Source: Pycnococcus provasolii
Taxonomy: Eukaryota; Chlorophyta; Pseudoscourfieldiophyceae; Pseudoscourfieldiales
NCBI GenBank assembly: GCA_049487715.1
Contig: CP150558.1
Coordinates: 558,001-622,000 of the forward strand
Reading direction: 5' to 3'
Length of the DNA stretch: 64,000 nucleotides
The translations under genes were made by a program, and so were the position numbers. Positions within the stretch are counted from its first letter, which is position 1. The number at the start of each line of letters is the position of its first letter. This document shows, piece by piece, positions 47,062 through 56,392 of the stretch. A model generated the notes under the pieces. It did no database searches. It was not told the DNA's origin and saw only the letters and a program-made list of their open reading frames with translations.

Positions 47062-48990
47062 ATGTTGTCGACTGTCGTGGAAGTCCGGGAAGAAGGTGGT
47101 GGTGGTGATGGTGCGGTCGTCGAGGAAGCTCAGGAAGCTCCGGAAGCTCCATCTCGTCGGTCGCTGGAAGGTCAGGGGGAGCAGCCCTCGTCCTCGGAGG
47201 TCGGTCAGGAGGACAGATCCCGGTCGATGGCGTTAAGGGCACCGGGTTCCCACATGAACGTGAATCATGGGGGGAATCTTAAGACTTCTATCACCAACTC
47301 AGAGACCACGACATCCACGTCTGAGTTCAAAGAAGACAACAACGACGACTGGTATGCCTCGAACTACGAAGATTCCACGAGCTTGCAAGACTCGTTTCGA
47401 CGCAAGGACAGTCAAAGAGCAAACGAACGTGACAATCAAAGCAAGAAACCGTGGTGGAGATTATTTTCTCAAGGCCCAAGAAGACGTCGACGTCGACGAA
47501 GAGAACCCTCGGTCATGTTTCGAATCGCTGGCGCGCAGAAACTCATCACAATCAGCTTGCACAGCCTGTGGGTCATCACAGCCGCGTGCTCGGCGTGCGC
47601 CCTCATGTGGACTGCGCTCGCACTTGGTTTAGTAGGCATGAATAACCCGCTCGTGTTTGCCATACCGCTCGCGTACCCGTTGAGCATGCTCGTGGCTGTC
47701 GCGGCTTTCAGGGCATTCGCACTGGACCACGAGCGAGTCGTGCACTGGCTCTCGTTGGCGCACGAGATACTTGTACTCGTGCTGCCCACAACACTTAGCT
47801 GGGCGATTGGAGGAACCTGCAAGAGCGGTAACGTCATCCTGTGGGGCAGCATCTCGCCCGTGTCGGCACTGCTCGTGCACAAGGACCCCGCGCGACCCAA
47901 GATATTCTTCGCGGCGTTCGTCGCCGCTGTCGGCTTCACCACCATCGCCGAGATTCTCGAAGTGAACTTTGTCTACGACACGAGCCGAACGGACTTGCGT
48001 TGGAGCGCAATTTCGCACGTGCTCAACTTCTTCACCAACATCGGCGTGACGGTAGTCGTTATAGGAGCGCTTGCCATAAAGACCGTGGGCCAGCAGAAGC
48101 TCCTCAAGGCGAACATGAGCATCCTGCGCTCGATCATGCCCAAGGCGGTGGTCGACGAGCTGATAAATTCGAGCATGCTGTCGACGGAGTTGAAATCGAG
48201 GGAGAAAGCGGTTGCGACCAAGCACACCAGGAAAGTGCAGCCGGACAATTCGGCGTTCATTGCACACGGCTTGAGCAGCAGGTCGCTGCAAAAGTTAAGA
48301 GGAGGCACCGCTGAGGCAAATAACTTGGTGGTAACGGAGGACCCGAACTACGAGCCTATTAATGGCGTGCGGCCGCGCGAGCACAGCCTTAGTACGATCA
48401 TCTTCATGGACCTCGTCGGATTTTCCAGGGAGACGATTGGCATGCCACCTCCAGCCGTGCTCAAAATCACCGACGCGATATTCGTCGCGATCGAACAGGT
48501 GGCAAGGACACATAAGATTACGAAGCTGCGCACGATAGGCGATTGCTGGCTTGGCGCCGTCGGGCTTGGTGAGGCTTTTGGCGACTCGAGCGATTCCGAG
48601 CAGCAGGCAACACGCGCCCTTAAATTTGGGCTGGAGTGTCTTGAGGCGGTGAAGAACAAAATGTGGCATTCCGATTCCAATGCCAAGGTCCAGATGAGAG
48701 TCGGCATCAACTCGGGCGGATGCTTCAGCGGTGTCGTTGGATTCATGCAACCACAGTACGATTTGTACGGTGCCGCTGTCAATCTGGCGGCGCGATTCGA
48801 GCAGGCGGCACAGCCTGGTACCGTCCTTTGCTCCGATCAAACGCGTATGATGGCCGTAATGGAAGGTGCGGAGCTCGACTTTGAAAGTATCGGAAATATT
48901 AACGTCAAAAACATGGGAATGGTGGAAGCATTCATCGCGAAGCGTGCGATCGCACCAAAGAATAACAATACGGCGCAAAATCATGTATAA
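47062..48990 (+). CDS. Membrane class III nucleotidyl (adenylyl) cyclase
   Basis: 642 residues making a cyclic nucleotide from an NTP. A polar N-terminus (1-150) is followed by about six transmembrane helices (155-345, for example LWVITAACSACALMWTALAL). A helical linker (LLKANMSILRSIMPKAVVDEL) leads to one class III catalytic domain (about 430-635). The two metal-binding Asp are Asp450 (IIFMDLVGFS) and Asp494 (TIGDCWL), 44 residues apart as in the family. Transition-state residues are Asn574 and Arg578 in AVNLAARFE. Of the two purine-selecting positions, Asp567 (QYDLYG) favours ATP, while the Lys/Glu position before TIGD is Arg490. I favour adenylyl cyclase. With one six-helix block and one catalytic domain it would work as a homodimer, as bacterial-type membrane cyclases do. 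Confidence 0.9.
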   Translation: MLSTVVEVREEGGGGDGAVVEEAQEAPEAPSRRSLEGQGEQPSSSEVGQEDRSRSMALRAPGSHMNVNHGGNLKTSITNSETTTSTSEFKEDNNDDWYASNYEDSTSLQDSFRRKDSQRANERDNQSKKPWWRLFSQGPRRRRRRRREPSVMFRIAGAQKLITISLHSLWVITAACSACALMWTALALGLVGMNNPLVFAIPLAYPLSMLVAVAAFRAFALDHERVVHWLSLAHEILVLVLPTTLSWAIGGTCKSGNVILWGSISPVSALLVHKDPARPKIFFAAFVAAVGFTTIAEILEVNFVYDTSRTDLRWSAISHVLNFFTNIGVTVVVIGALAIKTVGQQKLLKANMSILRSIMPKAVVDELINSSMLSTELKSREKAVATKHTRKVQPDNSAFIAHGLSSRSLQKLRGGTAEANNLVVTEDPNYEPINGVRPREHSLSTIIFMDLVGFSRETIGMPPPAVLKITDAIFVAIEQVARTHKITKLRTIGDCWLGAVGLGEAFGDSSDSEQQATRALKFGLECLEAVKNKMWHSDSNAKVQMRVGINSGGCFSGVVGFMQPQYDLYGAAVNLAARFEQAAQPGTVLCSDQTRMMAVMEGAELDFESIGNINVKNMGMVEAFIAKRAIAPKNNNTAQNHV

Positions 48991-49038
48991 TTAATTGTGT
49001 TAGAGTAATGTATAATGATAATTCGTTACAGCACGACG

Positions 49039-50055
49039 TTAGGACATCGCGAATACGCGCGCAACGCTGAGAAGCGCAACGGCGGCACTCTCGACTCGCA
49101 GACGCGACGGCCCCAATCCCACAGCTTGCGCCCCACTCTGTAGGAGAAGATTGAGCTCGTCTGGCGTGAAGTCACCCTCAGGTCCCACGACGAGCACGCC
49201 TTCGCTGGCGCCGCCGTACTTCTCGTCTCGAAAGATGTCCACGGCGCGCTCACCACCCGCCGCGGCAACGAGAACCGGCTTTCCGCTCGATGCGAGGGCG
49301 GCTAGGTCTCTCACGGCTAAAGGCTGGTCTGAAAAATTGAGCGAGTGCGCTCTCAAGCTCTGTTCGCTGGCAGCACGCGCAAGCCTCTTCCACCTCGTTA
49401 TTCTGCCGTCGTATACGTTCGACGACCTATGGCAGGTGACGGGCGCAAACGTCGCCGCGCCGAGTTCTGCCGTCTTCTCAACGAGCCAGTCCGCGCGCCC
49501 ACCCTTTAAGGATCCGCAAGCCACAGCAAGCGTCCACGCGGGCGTCGGCGGCGGCTCGTGACGTGGCGCCTGCTGTACGATAGCCAAGGTATCCTGCTGC
49601 CTGCGTTTGTTGTTGGCGGAGTCGTCGTGCATCAGCGTGCACGTGGCGACGTTTCCCAACCCGTCGCAGATGTCGAAGGGGTCACCCTGTCTAATTCTCA
49701 GAGCGCGCAGGTGTTTGGTTGCATCGCGTGATATGGGCACGGCTGCGCCAACGGCGTACGAAGCGACTGAAAAAGCTCCCCCTTGAAGACCCGAAGTCAA
49801 CCGGGGAGCCTGACCGCTGGCATCATCGTCATCTCCAACCACGACGTCCATGTTATCCCCCAAGTCGACGTAGACGCGAGGCAGGTTCGCATCTGACGCG
49901 CCGAGCGACTTGTACGAAAAAGCCAAGAAAGACGACATGTGAATACGCTTCACATGAGCGTTGTGCTGAGCATATGGAACTTTCATGGCCGTGGCTCCGA
50001 AGAATAGTCTTCTTCTCAACCACATGTGCATGTGCGGTGTCGTCGTCGTCGCCAT
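49039..50055 (-). CDS. RsmE-type 16S rRNA (uracil-N3) methyltransferase, probably organellar
   Basis: 338 residues from the ATG at 50055 (MATTTTPHMHMWLRRRLFF). The frame is open to an ATG at 50208, but that extension is encoded partly by a telomeric array (LTLTLTLT), so it is treated as leader. RsmE methylates N3 of U1498 of bacterial-type 16S rRNA. The N-terminal PUA-like part includes KHLRALRIRQGDPFDICDG. The SPOUT (trefoil knot) domain includes WTLAVACGSLKGGRADWLVE, KTAELGAATFAPV, the SAM-binding VVGPEGDFTPDELNLL and LGPSRLRVESAAVALLSV (family LGxRILRxETA). The Arg-rich start looks like a plastid or mitochondrial presequence, fitting a bacterial-type ribosome target. The 3' end faces the cyclase stop 48 bases away. 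Confidence 0.9.
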   Translation of the reverse strand: MATTTTPHMHMWLRRRLFFGATAMKVPYAQHNAHVKRIHMSSFLAFSYKSLGASDANLPRVYVDLGDNMDVVVGDDDDASGQAPRLTSGLQGGAFSVASYAVGAAVPISRDATKHLRALRIRQGDPFDICDGLGNVATCTLMHDDSANNKRRQQDTLAIVQQAPRHEPPPTPAWTLAVACGSLKGGRADWLVEKTAELGAATFAPVTCHRSSNVYDGRITRWKRLARAASEQSLRAHSLNFSDQPLAVRDLAALASSGKPVLVAAAGGERAVDIFRDEKYGGASEGVLVVGPEGDFTPDELNLLLQSGAQAVGLGPSRLRVESAAVALLSVARVFAMS

Positions 50056-50117
50056 CACACGAGAACGAAAAAGTGGCCGCCGCCAGGGGGACCCCAAAAA
50101 AGGCGAAACCCCGAATC

Positions 50118-50142
50118 GGGTTAGGGTTAGGGTTAGGGTTAG
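50118..50142. repeat. Interstitial telomeric repeat, four TTAGGG units
   Basis: GGG followed by TTAGGG units on the plus strand, between the divergent RsmE (start 50055) and RCC1-repeat (start 50252) genes. Confidence 0.9.
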
Positions 50143-50251
50143 TAGGAGGGAAAAACTCGTCTGTGCGTCTCTGCGTGACGCCTTGTTCTTCTTTGGCCTG
50201 CTTTGCATCAGGCTCGGATTTCAAACTTGTTCACATCACAAAATTGCACAC

Positions 50252-51267
50252 ATGTCAGCACACACGCGTGCTCAATTGGGAGCGTTAGCGTACAACGCGC
50301 TATCCATCGTTGTTTTCCCGTGGCAGCGAGAACGCCGGCTCGCCAAGGAAGAGGAGCGCATTCGATTGGCGCCGCTCTTAGGCGGTGCGATCGCTGCGGG
50401 TGGTGAACACTCGCTAGCGCTTCGACGCAACGGACGTATCGCTTGCTGGGGGGAGGCGAGTCAAGCGACGACGACGATGATGATGATGATGACGACGACT
50501 TTGTCGTCGACTACGACGACTCTGACTACGACTTCGGACAGGCACCTCCCGACGGCGTCGACGGCGACTTCGTCGCGATCGCCGCGGGCGCTCTTCACTC
50601 GATCGCGCTGCGACGCGACGGCAATATCGCGTGCTGGGGACACAATGGCTACGGCCAGGCGCCTGCCGACGGCGTCGAGGGCGACTTTGTCGTAGTTGCC
50701 GCAGGTGAAGATCACTCGCTTGCTCTCCGACGCGACGGCAGCGTCGCGTGCTGGGGATTGAACAATCACGGCCAGGCGCCTCCCGACGGCGTGGACGGCG
50801 ACTTCGTCGCAATCGCCGCAGGAGACGGACACTCACTGGCAATTCGACGCGACGGCAACAATATCGCGTGCTGGGGACGCAACGACGAAGGCCAAGCGCC
50901 TCCCGACGGCGTCGAGGGCGACTTTGTCGCAGTTGCCGCAGGTGAACATCACTCGCTGGCGATTCAACGCGACGGACGCGTCGCGTGCTGGGGACGTAAC
51001 AACTTCGGGCAGGCACCTCCCCACGGCGTCGATGGTGACTTCACCGCGATCGCAGCGGGTCTCTTTCACTCGATCGCGCTGCGACGCGACGGAAGTATCG
51101 CGTGCTGGGAATGGGACGGCTACGGCCTGATGACGCCTCCCGACGGCGACTTCGTTGCGATCGCTGCTTGTAGATGTCACTCGATCGCGTTGCGACGCGA
51201 TGGGAGCGTCGCATGCTGGGGAGACAACGAGCACGGCCAGGCGCCACCCGAGGGTGTGAATATCTAG
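50252..51267 (+). CDS. RCC1-repeat (beta-propeller) protein interrupted by a frameshift
   Basis: The frame from the ATG at 50252 (MSAHTRAQLGALAYN) runs through the first repeat (GGEHSLALRRNGRIACWG) and then goes out of frame after a G6 run at 50448-50453. The next frame continues GGGESSDDDD, then a poly-Asp linker and six or seven further units of the form GQAPPDGVDGDFVAIAAG, HS.ALRRDG..ACWG, to a stop at 51267. One extra G in the run would fuse the two parts into about 339 residues. The units are RCC1/tubulin-suppressor-like blades; seven would close one propeller. Some units are nearly identical in DNA. The break may be an assembly error, a true mutation or frameshifting. The function is unknown; such propellers bind proteins or chromatin. 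Confidence 0.75.
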
Positions 51268-51431
51268 AGAAGAAACAATCATCAACTTTACTCATTTCAT
51301 TAAAAAAAACACAACAATTATTTTTGTCTCTTTAAGCCCATCCTTTCCTCGCTCATCTCATCTTAGTCTCGAGTAAATAAATGCTCAAGAAAGCAACTGC
51401 CAACTAATTGATTGATTGATTGATTGATTGA
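51268..51431. other. Convergent 3' gap with (GATT)n microsatellite
   Basis: A tract of about six to seven ATTG/GATT units runs from 51407 to 51433, touching the stop codon of the next gene. AATAAATAA-type sequence near 51375 may be a poly(A) signal for the RCC1 gene. Confidence 0.5.
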
Positions 51432-53285
51432 TTAACCCACAAACGCGCCGTCCTCGTCGAAGTAGCTGTCGCCGTCGTCGATGATGATCGTCGCCTTCTC
51501 GCTAGGCGTGCGCGCATCCTCGAGCATAGGAACGACGGGGGTCATCGTGCCGTACTCAAGAACTGACGACGCGTTACGCAGAAGATTCACGCCGTCGACG
51601 AAGAAACTCACGAAGTGCTTAGGCGAGTACATCGGCGTTGTCCCGGGCAGCGATGGCAGAAGTCTAGCGTCATCGCCGCTCGCATCCACGCGAGGACGCA
51701 CGCGAAGCTGCAGCACGTTCCATGGCGTCGTCTTCGTCGTCGACGATGCGGACTTCGCCTTGACCGCGTCAGGCGTAGCCTTCTGCACGGGAACGAACGA
51801 CGACATCGGAACCACGAATCGGATCCAGTCGCCACGCTCCGCCGCGCTTTTGGCGTCGTCGTCTCCAAGCACCGTTTGCCAGACCACTCCATTCGCAGAA
51901 ACCTGCGTCTTTGGAGCACCCTTCTTCGCCGCCGACAGGAGTCGAAGCGGCTGGCTGCTCGCGAGCACGCGCCCATGCCCATCGAGCGCCTCCGCAATCA
52001 CGTCGATGCGCCCGAGAGTCTGCCAAGCACCGCTCAGCCCGTCGCGATCGAACTTCTCGCGCGAAATGTCGCTCGCGTCGAGCTTGAGATAAAACTCCAC
52101 GCCGTCGCGATCTCCCCAGGCGCCCGAATCTTGCATGCTGGCATTCGCGGTGGACAGTGCGAGTGCGCCGTGCGGCATGTACACCTCCGCATGCAGGACA
52201 ATCTTCGGCGTGACGCAGTCGCCCTCACCTCGAACGACGTGCACGGTCTCGAACATACCTCCCCACGACGCCGCGAGCACGTCTACGCCGTCCGCGGGAG
52301 CATCAGTGTACAGCGGCACGACGTCGCCATTCGACTTCTGATTGTTGAAGGGATTGTAGTGGGACGAAGCGACGCTCAACGGCTGGCCCGTCTCTGTCAT
52401 TAGAATCTCCGCGTCCACGTGTGCCTCGACAACGCTTTGGACCGCGCTCAACTGACCGCTTTCGTCGATGGGCATGATGCTGGCGTCGTGCAGCTTGATG
52501 CGATTGTACGGGTATCCCGCGAGATCGACGAGGCTGATCCGGTCGAATCGGTCAAGTTTCGACGGACTTCCAGGAAGTGCGCCGCCACGTCGACTGCTTT
52601 CCGCACTGTTGCCATCATCGACGTTCGCCTCCGTTGCGAGAAGCGGTATGCGGCAGGTGAACCACTCCTTGCCCTTGCCGTCGTCGTTCGGCTTGCACAT
52701 GGGCGACTTTGGGTGTAAGATTCGGCTGGACGCGTCCGTGCTTGCATACCACCATGCACCGTCCTCCGGCGCACGTTCGAAGCGAACGCCCCAGAGCGGC
52801 TGGTTCGCGAGCTCCTGCGAATCCGGCGGGCTCGAGGTTGCTGTTCCTCCTCCGCCGTCGTCCCACCACGGTTCGTCTTTCTCAGGGAATGCGAGCGTGA
52901 GCACGAGTTGGTGCGTCGCCTTGTCGTTCTCATTCAGCGCGAGTGCTGGGCTCTGACGCAATGTCGACGTTGGGTCGAGCACGAACGAGACTCCACCCCC
53001 TCCTCCCGCCGTGCACGCCGCACGCACGCCCTGTTCATCGTGCCTCTGCGTGGCACAGCTCCAGCTGAGGTCCCTCCACGCGTTGTTATTTTCTTGCAGT
53101 TCTTGCTGTTGAGTGGGAGACGGCGCAACTATTGTGACTTTTGAGGGACCGTTTTCTGATGGTGATGCTGATGCGGAGGAGTCATCATCACCAAGCGCCG
53201 CCGCCGCCGACGCCAAAACCACGAAGGTAAAGCAGGCCCATACATTGAGACGCTCAGCATGACCGTGAGCAGACATCCTCACCAT
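51432..53285 (-). CDS. Secreted hypothetical protein with beta-rich domains
   Basis: About 617 residues from the ATG at 53285; another ATG lies three codons later and the frame is open beyond. The start gives a signal peptide (MSAHGHAERLNVWACFTFVV, then LASAAAALG). The mature part is beta-rich with Trp/Phe pairs at strand ends (WRDLSWSCATQRHDEQ; WGVRFERAPEDGAWWYAS; KEWFTCRIPLL) and DRISLVDLAGYPYNRIKLHD. This alternation resembles galactose-binding-like or carbohydrate-binding jelly rolls, but no family can be named. Middle and C-terminal parts repeat the style (GVEFYLKLDASDISREKF; WIRFVVPMSSFVP). The tail is acidic. No membrane anchor is seen. It is likely extracellular or lumenal. Confidence 0.65.
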   Translation of the reverse strand: MVRMSAHGHAERLNVWACFTFVVLASAAAALGDDDSSASASPSENGPSKVTIVAPSPTQQQELQENNNAWRDLSWSCATQRHDEQGVRAACTAGGGGGVSFVLDPTSTLRQSPALALNENDKATHQLVLTLAFPEKDEPWWDDGGGGTATSSPPDSQELANQPLWGVRFERAPEDGAWWYASTDASSRILHPKSPMCKPNDDGKGKEWFTCRIPLLATEANVDDGNSAESSRRGGALPGSPSKLDRFDRISLVDLAGYPYNRIKLHDASIMPIDESGQLSAVQSVVEAHVDAEILMTETGQPLSVASSHYNPFNNQKSNGDVVPLYTDAPADGVDVLAASWGGMFETVHVVRGEGDCVTPKIVLHAEVYMPHGALALSTANASMQDSGAWGDRDGVEFYLKLDASDISREKFDRDGLSGAWQTLGRIDVIAEALDGHGRVLASSQPLRLLSAAKKGAPKTQVSANGVVWQTVLGDDDAKSAAERGDWIRFVVPMSSFVPVQKATPDAVKAKSASSTTKTTPWNVLQLRVRPRVDASGDDARLLPSLPGTTPMYSPKHFVSFFVDGVNLLRNASSVLEYGTMTPVVPMLEDARTPSEKATIIIDDGDSYFDEDGAFVG

Positions 53286-53463
53286 TCCACCAAGAACCAA
53301 ACCTGAATAATGGTGAATGGTGAAAAGATAACAGTGCAGAGAAGACAAACTCACAAACTCACAACTCACAAGACTCACTCACATACACACAGGCAGTATT
53401 ATAAAACAGAAACAGAAATGCCAAGCCAAGCACACAGTGAGTGGGGCAGGAAAACAGTAGTCT

Positions 53464-54519
53464 ATGGAGGACATTCCGCTGTTTCTTCTGACATGGAGTA
53501 CTGGGGGAAGGGAAGTCACACTACACTGCTCGTTCTGCTCGCAGGTCCTCGGAGGAGGTGACAGTCCACACGCTAGTAATACAACGGGGGATCCCCCTTT
53601 CGATCCGCCTCCATTTCGCCATTCGGATACAGGGGGATCCGTCGTAGAATCGGAAACCGCCGTCCTTGTTTTTAGAGTGGGAAAAAAAAAGGGTCCTTTC
53701 GGGATCCCGGTCGGAAAAACCACACCCTCTACGAGCTCAAGACCCTCAACTCCACGCACTCCACGTACCTCTCGAATGGAACCAGCTTACGCCCTCGTCA
53801 CGATATCATCATCGTCCGTCCATCCGTCCCGGCATGTGTCATTGCTGGTGGATTGGCTGGCAGTACGCCACGGACGGGGTGAGGCACGACTATGGGCGCG
53901 CGGTGCAGGTGTATTATGGATTTATGGGTGGTCGGCGAACGACCCACTGCCAATACCCTGCCCAGAGCACAACCAGCACCACGAGCACTTCATCTGCAAG
54001 TTGTCCATCAAGCGATGCGACGAAACGTATGAGCAAAAAGGGTGCAAGTTCCCCCGCTTTTACAGCGCGGCCGCCGCCGCAGGCGTGTGGGCGCGGTGCG
54101 CGCGAGCGACGGTCGCAGACAAGCTCGCCGCCGCACGCAAGCTCTTCGACGCAACCGACGTTGGCGGCCACAGCCACCAACTGCTGCTTTGGAAACCGCC
54201 GGCCGATACCGCGGCTTGGGCTGCTAAGGCGGCGGAGCTTTGCAAGATGCTCTGCAAGCTTAACATCGAGTACCGCAACCTCACCGTGCACGCGAATAAG
54301 GCTGCGACGAAGCTCGCACCGAGCCCGTGCCACGCCCTGCGTGGCTGCGCCAACTCGTCCTCAACCGCAACTCGCACCGAAATAAAAAAAGCGGTCTTTC
54401 TCGCGCACTTCCCTGTGAAGGAGAAGGGTGGCGTGCCAGCCTCGCCGCTCGCGTCGTCAGCACCGAGCATGGTGTTCCTCAAAAACACCATGGGCGTCAA
54501 CACGTCGAAATGTGTGTGA
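53464..54519 (+). CDS. Hypothetical Cys/His-containing protein
   Basis: Up to 351 residues from the ATG at 53464; a later start at 53776 (MEPAYALVTISSSS) is equally possible. The N-terminal third is low complexity and overlaps repeats with GGATCCC motifs. From about residue 170 it looks coding: CPEHNQHHEHFICKLSIKRC and further Cys/His spaced like a zinc-binding cluster, then an Ala/Leu-rich helical part (WAAKAAELCKMLCKLNIEYR). Another frame at about 53840-53950 also reads in a protein-like way (QYATDGVRHDYGRAVQVYYG), so an undetected intron or frameshift near 53950 is possible. No family is recognised. The gene is divergent from the secreted hypothetical gene. Confidence 0.4.
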   Translation: MEDIPLFLLTWSTGGREVTLHCSFCSQVLGGGDSPHASNTTGDPPFDPPPFRHSDTGGSVVESETAVLVFRVGKKKGPFGIPVGKTTPSTSSRPSTPRTPRTSRMEPAYALVTISSSSVHPSRHVSLLVDWLAVRHGRGEARLWARGAGVLWIYGWSANDPLPIPCPEHNQHHEHFICKLSIKRCDETYEQKGCKFPRFYSAAAAAGVWARCARATVADKLAAARKLFDATDVGGHSHQLLLWKPPADTAAWAAKAAELCKMLCKLNIEYRNLTVHANKAATKLAPSPCHALRGCANSSSTATRTEIKKAVFLAHFPVKEKGGVPASPLASSAPSMVFLKNTMGVNTSKCV

Positions 54520-54700
54520 TAGGGTTTCAGGAGAGGGCTACGATAGTACTTAGGGTTACCACCTCCCTCTGGTTAGGGTTATTGGGCGCCCCCCCCGACC
54601 TCCAGCACTCTCCCCCTTAAAGTCCGTCTGGATCGGCGCGGCCCATCGTCCATCGTTGTCGTTTTCAAGCACACCAGGTCTCGCAGGTTAAGCTTAAGGT

Positions 54701-56392
54701 ATGGCGCTGTCCCGTTCCTCTCACACCCACTCTTCAAGCGTGGCGCCTCGTCTTTTAGACGACTCCGAGCTCTTATCAGGGGCCTTACGCGGTGGTGGGA
54801 ATAGAAAACCAGGAGGTTCTTCCTACAGGTATTTCAGTATTTTAGAACGCGACCCTTCCTACTGGCGCTCATCCTCGCACGCCTCGTGGGTGCGACCTGC
54901 GCTCGTCTCTTTATTGGCTATCAGCGCACTGGCCATCACGCTGACCCTTCTATCCGCGTCTTCCATCAACGGTGGTGGTGGACCCGGCTCGTCCTTATTT
55001 GCAGGCTCTGCACCCGAGGCATCGCCAAACCGCGCGCTCGACGGAATACGCGCCAAGACGGAGTGCCCGAAGAGACTCGAGAGGTGCCGAACGGCTCTGA
55101 AGCGGTGCGGGCCGAAAGGTGCAGGATGCGAAACACTACTCGAGCAGTGCAGAGCGCTCGCAGTCACGTGCCAAGCCACGCTCGCAAACGACCACGGCGT
55201 GGAAAGCATGCCAGAAAGCTGGTTTGTTCCCACGGACACAAACAACGAACCGTGGGACGAGAGGAGCTACGTCGGATTCGGGCGCGGCATAAAGCCTGAG
55301 GTGGAAAAGTCCGATAAGAAAAGGCCGTGCGGCGTACACGGGTACTTGGACACGCTCGGCCTGTGCAAGTGCGCGGTGATGTACGGCGGCCCGAACTGCA
55401 AAAGTGGTGTCACCTTCACGATGCGTCTGCCCAACGCTTGGGACCACGCGCTCAAGCGCGTCGTTCCGATGCGCGAGTTCAAGGCGGACTTCCACGATCG
55501 ATTCCTCGTGTCGCGCAAGCACCAAGACTTCGAGACGACCGGACCGTACGTGCTCAAGCTGCCGTCGTACACGGACAACGGGCCGGGACCCACGAAGCGC
55601 ATCAATCTCGGCAACTTCGACCGCGGCCTGTACGAGACGAGCCCGCCCGAAGATCCTCTGTACGGTAAGGTGTACGATCGATGCGCCGTCGTCGGCAACT
55701 CCGCCGTTCTGCTGCACATGCGCAACGGCGATCTTATCGACGCGCACGACGCCGTCTTTCGCTTCAACGGCGCGGTCACGGAGAAGTTCAAGCCGTACGT
55801 TGGCCAGAAGACGACGTTTCGCCTCGTGAATGAAGAATACCTCGACTTTCGCGAGAAGGATGACGAGGTGGTTCTGCACGCGCCGCGCACCAGTGAGACG
55901 CTGACGGCATTCACGAAGCGAGCATCGTACCAGAAAAATAAGGAGAGGCCCGTGTACCTGTTCACTCCCGAGTTCATGCACCTCGTGGAGAAGTCCGTGA
56001 TGGAGTTCGAGCCGACCATCGGCTGGACAGGCATGCTGCTTGCGATGCAAATATGCAGGCGTGTGGACCTCTTCGGGTTCTTCCAGTGGGAGCAACATGG
56101 CATGGCATACCACTACTTCGACACATGTGGGCACAAGAGAAATCCAGCGCAGCAGGAGCGCAAGGATGACATGGAGTGGGTGCTCGTGAGAAGCCTGACG
56201 CAGATGCAGATGCTGCACTTCATGGAGGCTTGCGTCGTCGAGTGCCACTTGGCGGCTAGCCTGTGCGAGGCGTGCAGGGCGCGCGATCCATCTTTCCGAG
56301 ACAAGGTGGCATTCGACTCGGCGGAGCATCGCAAGAGTGCCGGCCGCAACGGTGCAAATTGTCCGAAATCCGTGGTGAACCCACAAGCATGA
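54701..56392 (+). CDS. GT29 sialyltransferase-like protein with an EGF-like segment
   Basis: 563 residues. Golgi-type signal anchor at about 64-86 (WVRPALVSLLAISALAITLT). A Cys-rich stem (122-157: CPKRLERC, CGPKGAGC, CRALAVTC) is followed by an EGF-like segment (210-233: CGVHGYLDTLGLCKC, YGGPNC). The catalytic part carries sialylmotif L (328-373: CAVVGNSAVLLHMRNGDLID, then AHDAVFRFNGA) and sialylmotif S (438-460: PTIGWTGMLLAMQICRRVDL). A motif-III-like HYFD follows at 471-474, then a His/Glu stretch in the place of motif VS. In animals these enzymes move sialic acid from CMP-sialic acid to glycans; the algal donor may differ (for example Kdo or another nonulosonate), which is inference. Confidence 0.88.
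   Translation: MALSRSSHTHSSSVAPRLLDDSELLSGALRGGGNRKPGGSSYRYFSILERDPSYWRSSSHASWVRPALVSLLAISALAITLTLLSASSINGGGGPGSSLFAGSAPEASPNRALDGIRAKTECPKRLERCRTALKRCGPKGAGCETLLEQCRALAVTCQATLANDHGVESMPESWFVPTDTNNEPWDERSYVGFGRGIKPEVEKSDKKRPCGVHGYLDTLGLCKCAVMYGGPNCKSGVTFTMRLPNAWDHALKRVVPMREFKADFHDRFLVSRKHQDFETTGPYVLKLPSYTDNGPGPTKRINLGNFDRGLYETSPPEDPLYGKVYDRCAVVGNSAVLLHMRNGDLIDAHDAVFRFNGAVTEKFKPYVGQKTTFRLVNEEYLDFREKDDEVVLHAPRTSETLTAFTKRASYQKNKERPVYLFTPEFMHLVEKSVMEFEPTIGWTGMLLAMQICRRVDLFGFFQWEQHGMAYHYFDTCGHKRNPAQQERKDDMEWVLVRSLTQMQMLHFMEACVVECHLAASLCEACRARDPSFRDKVAFDSAEHRKSAGRNGANCPKSVVNPQA

Noticed and set aside
49985-50251. Extension of the RCC1-gene frame upstream to 49985
   Set aside because: That stretch is antisense to RsmE and crosses the telomeric array; the ATG at 50252 is the sensible start.
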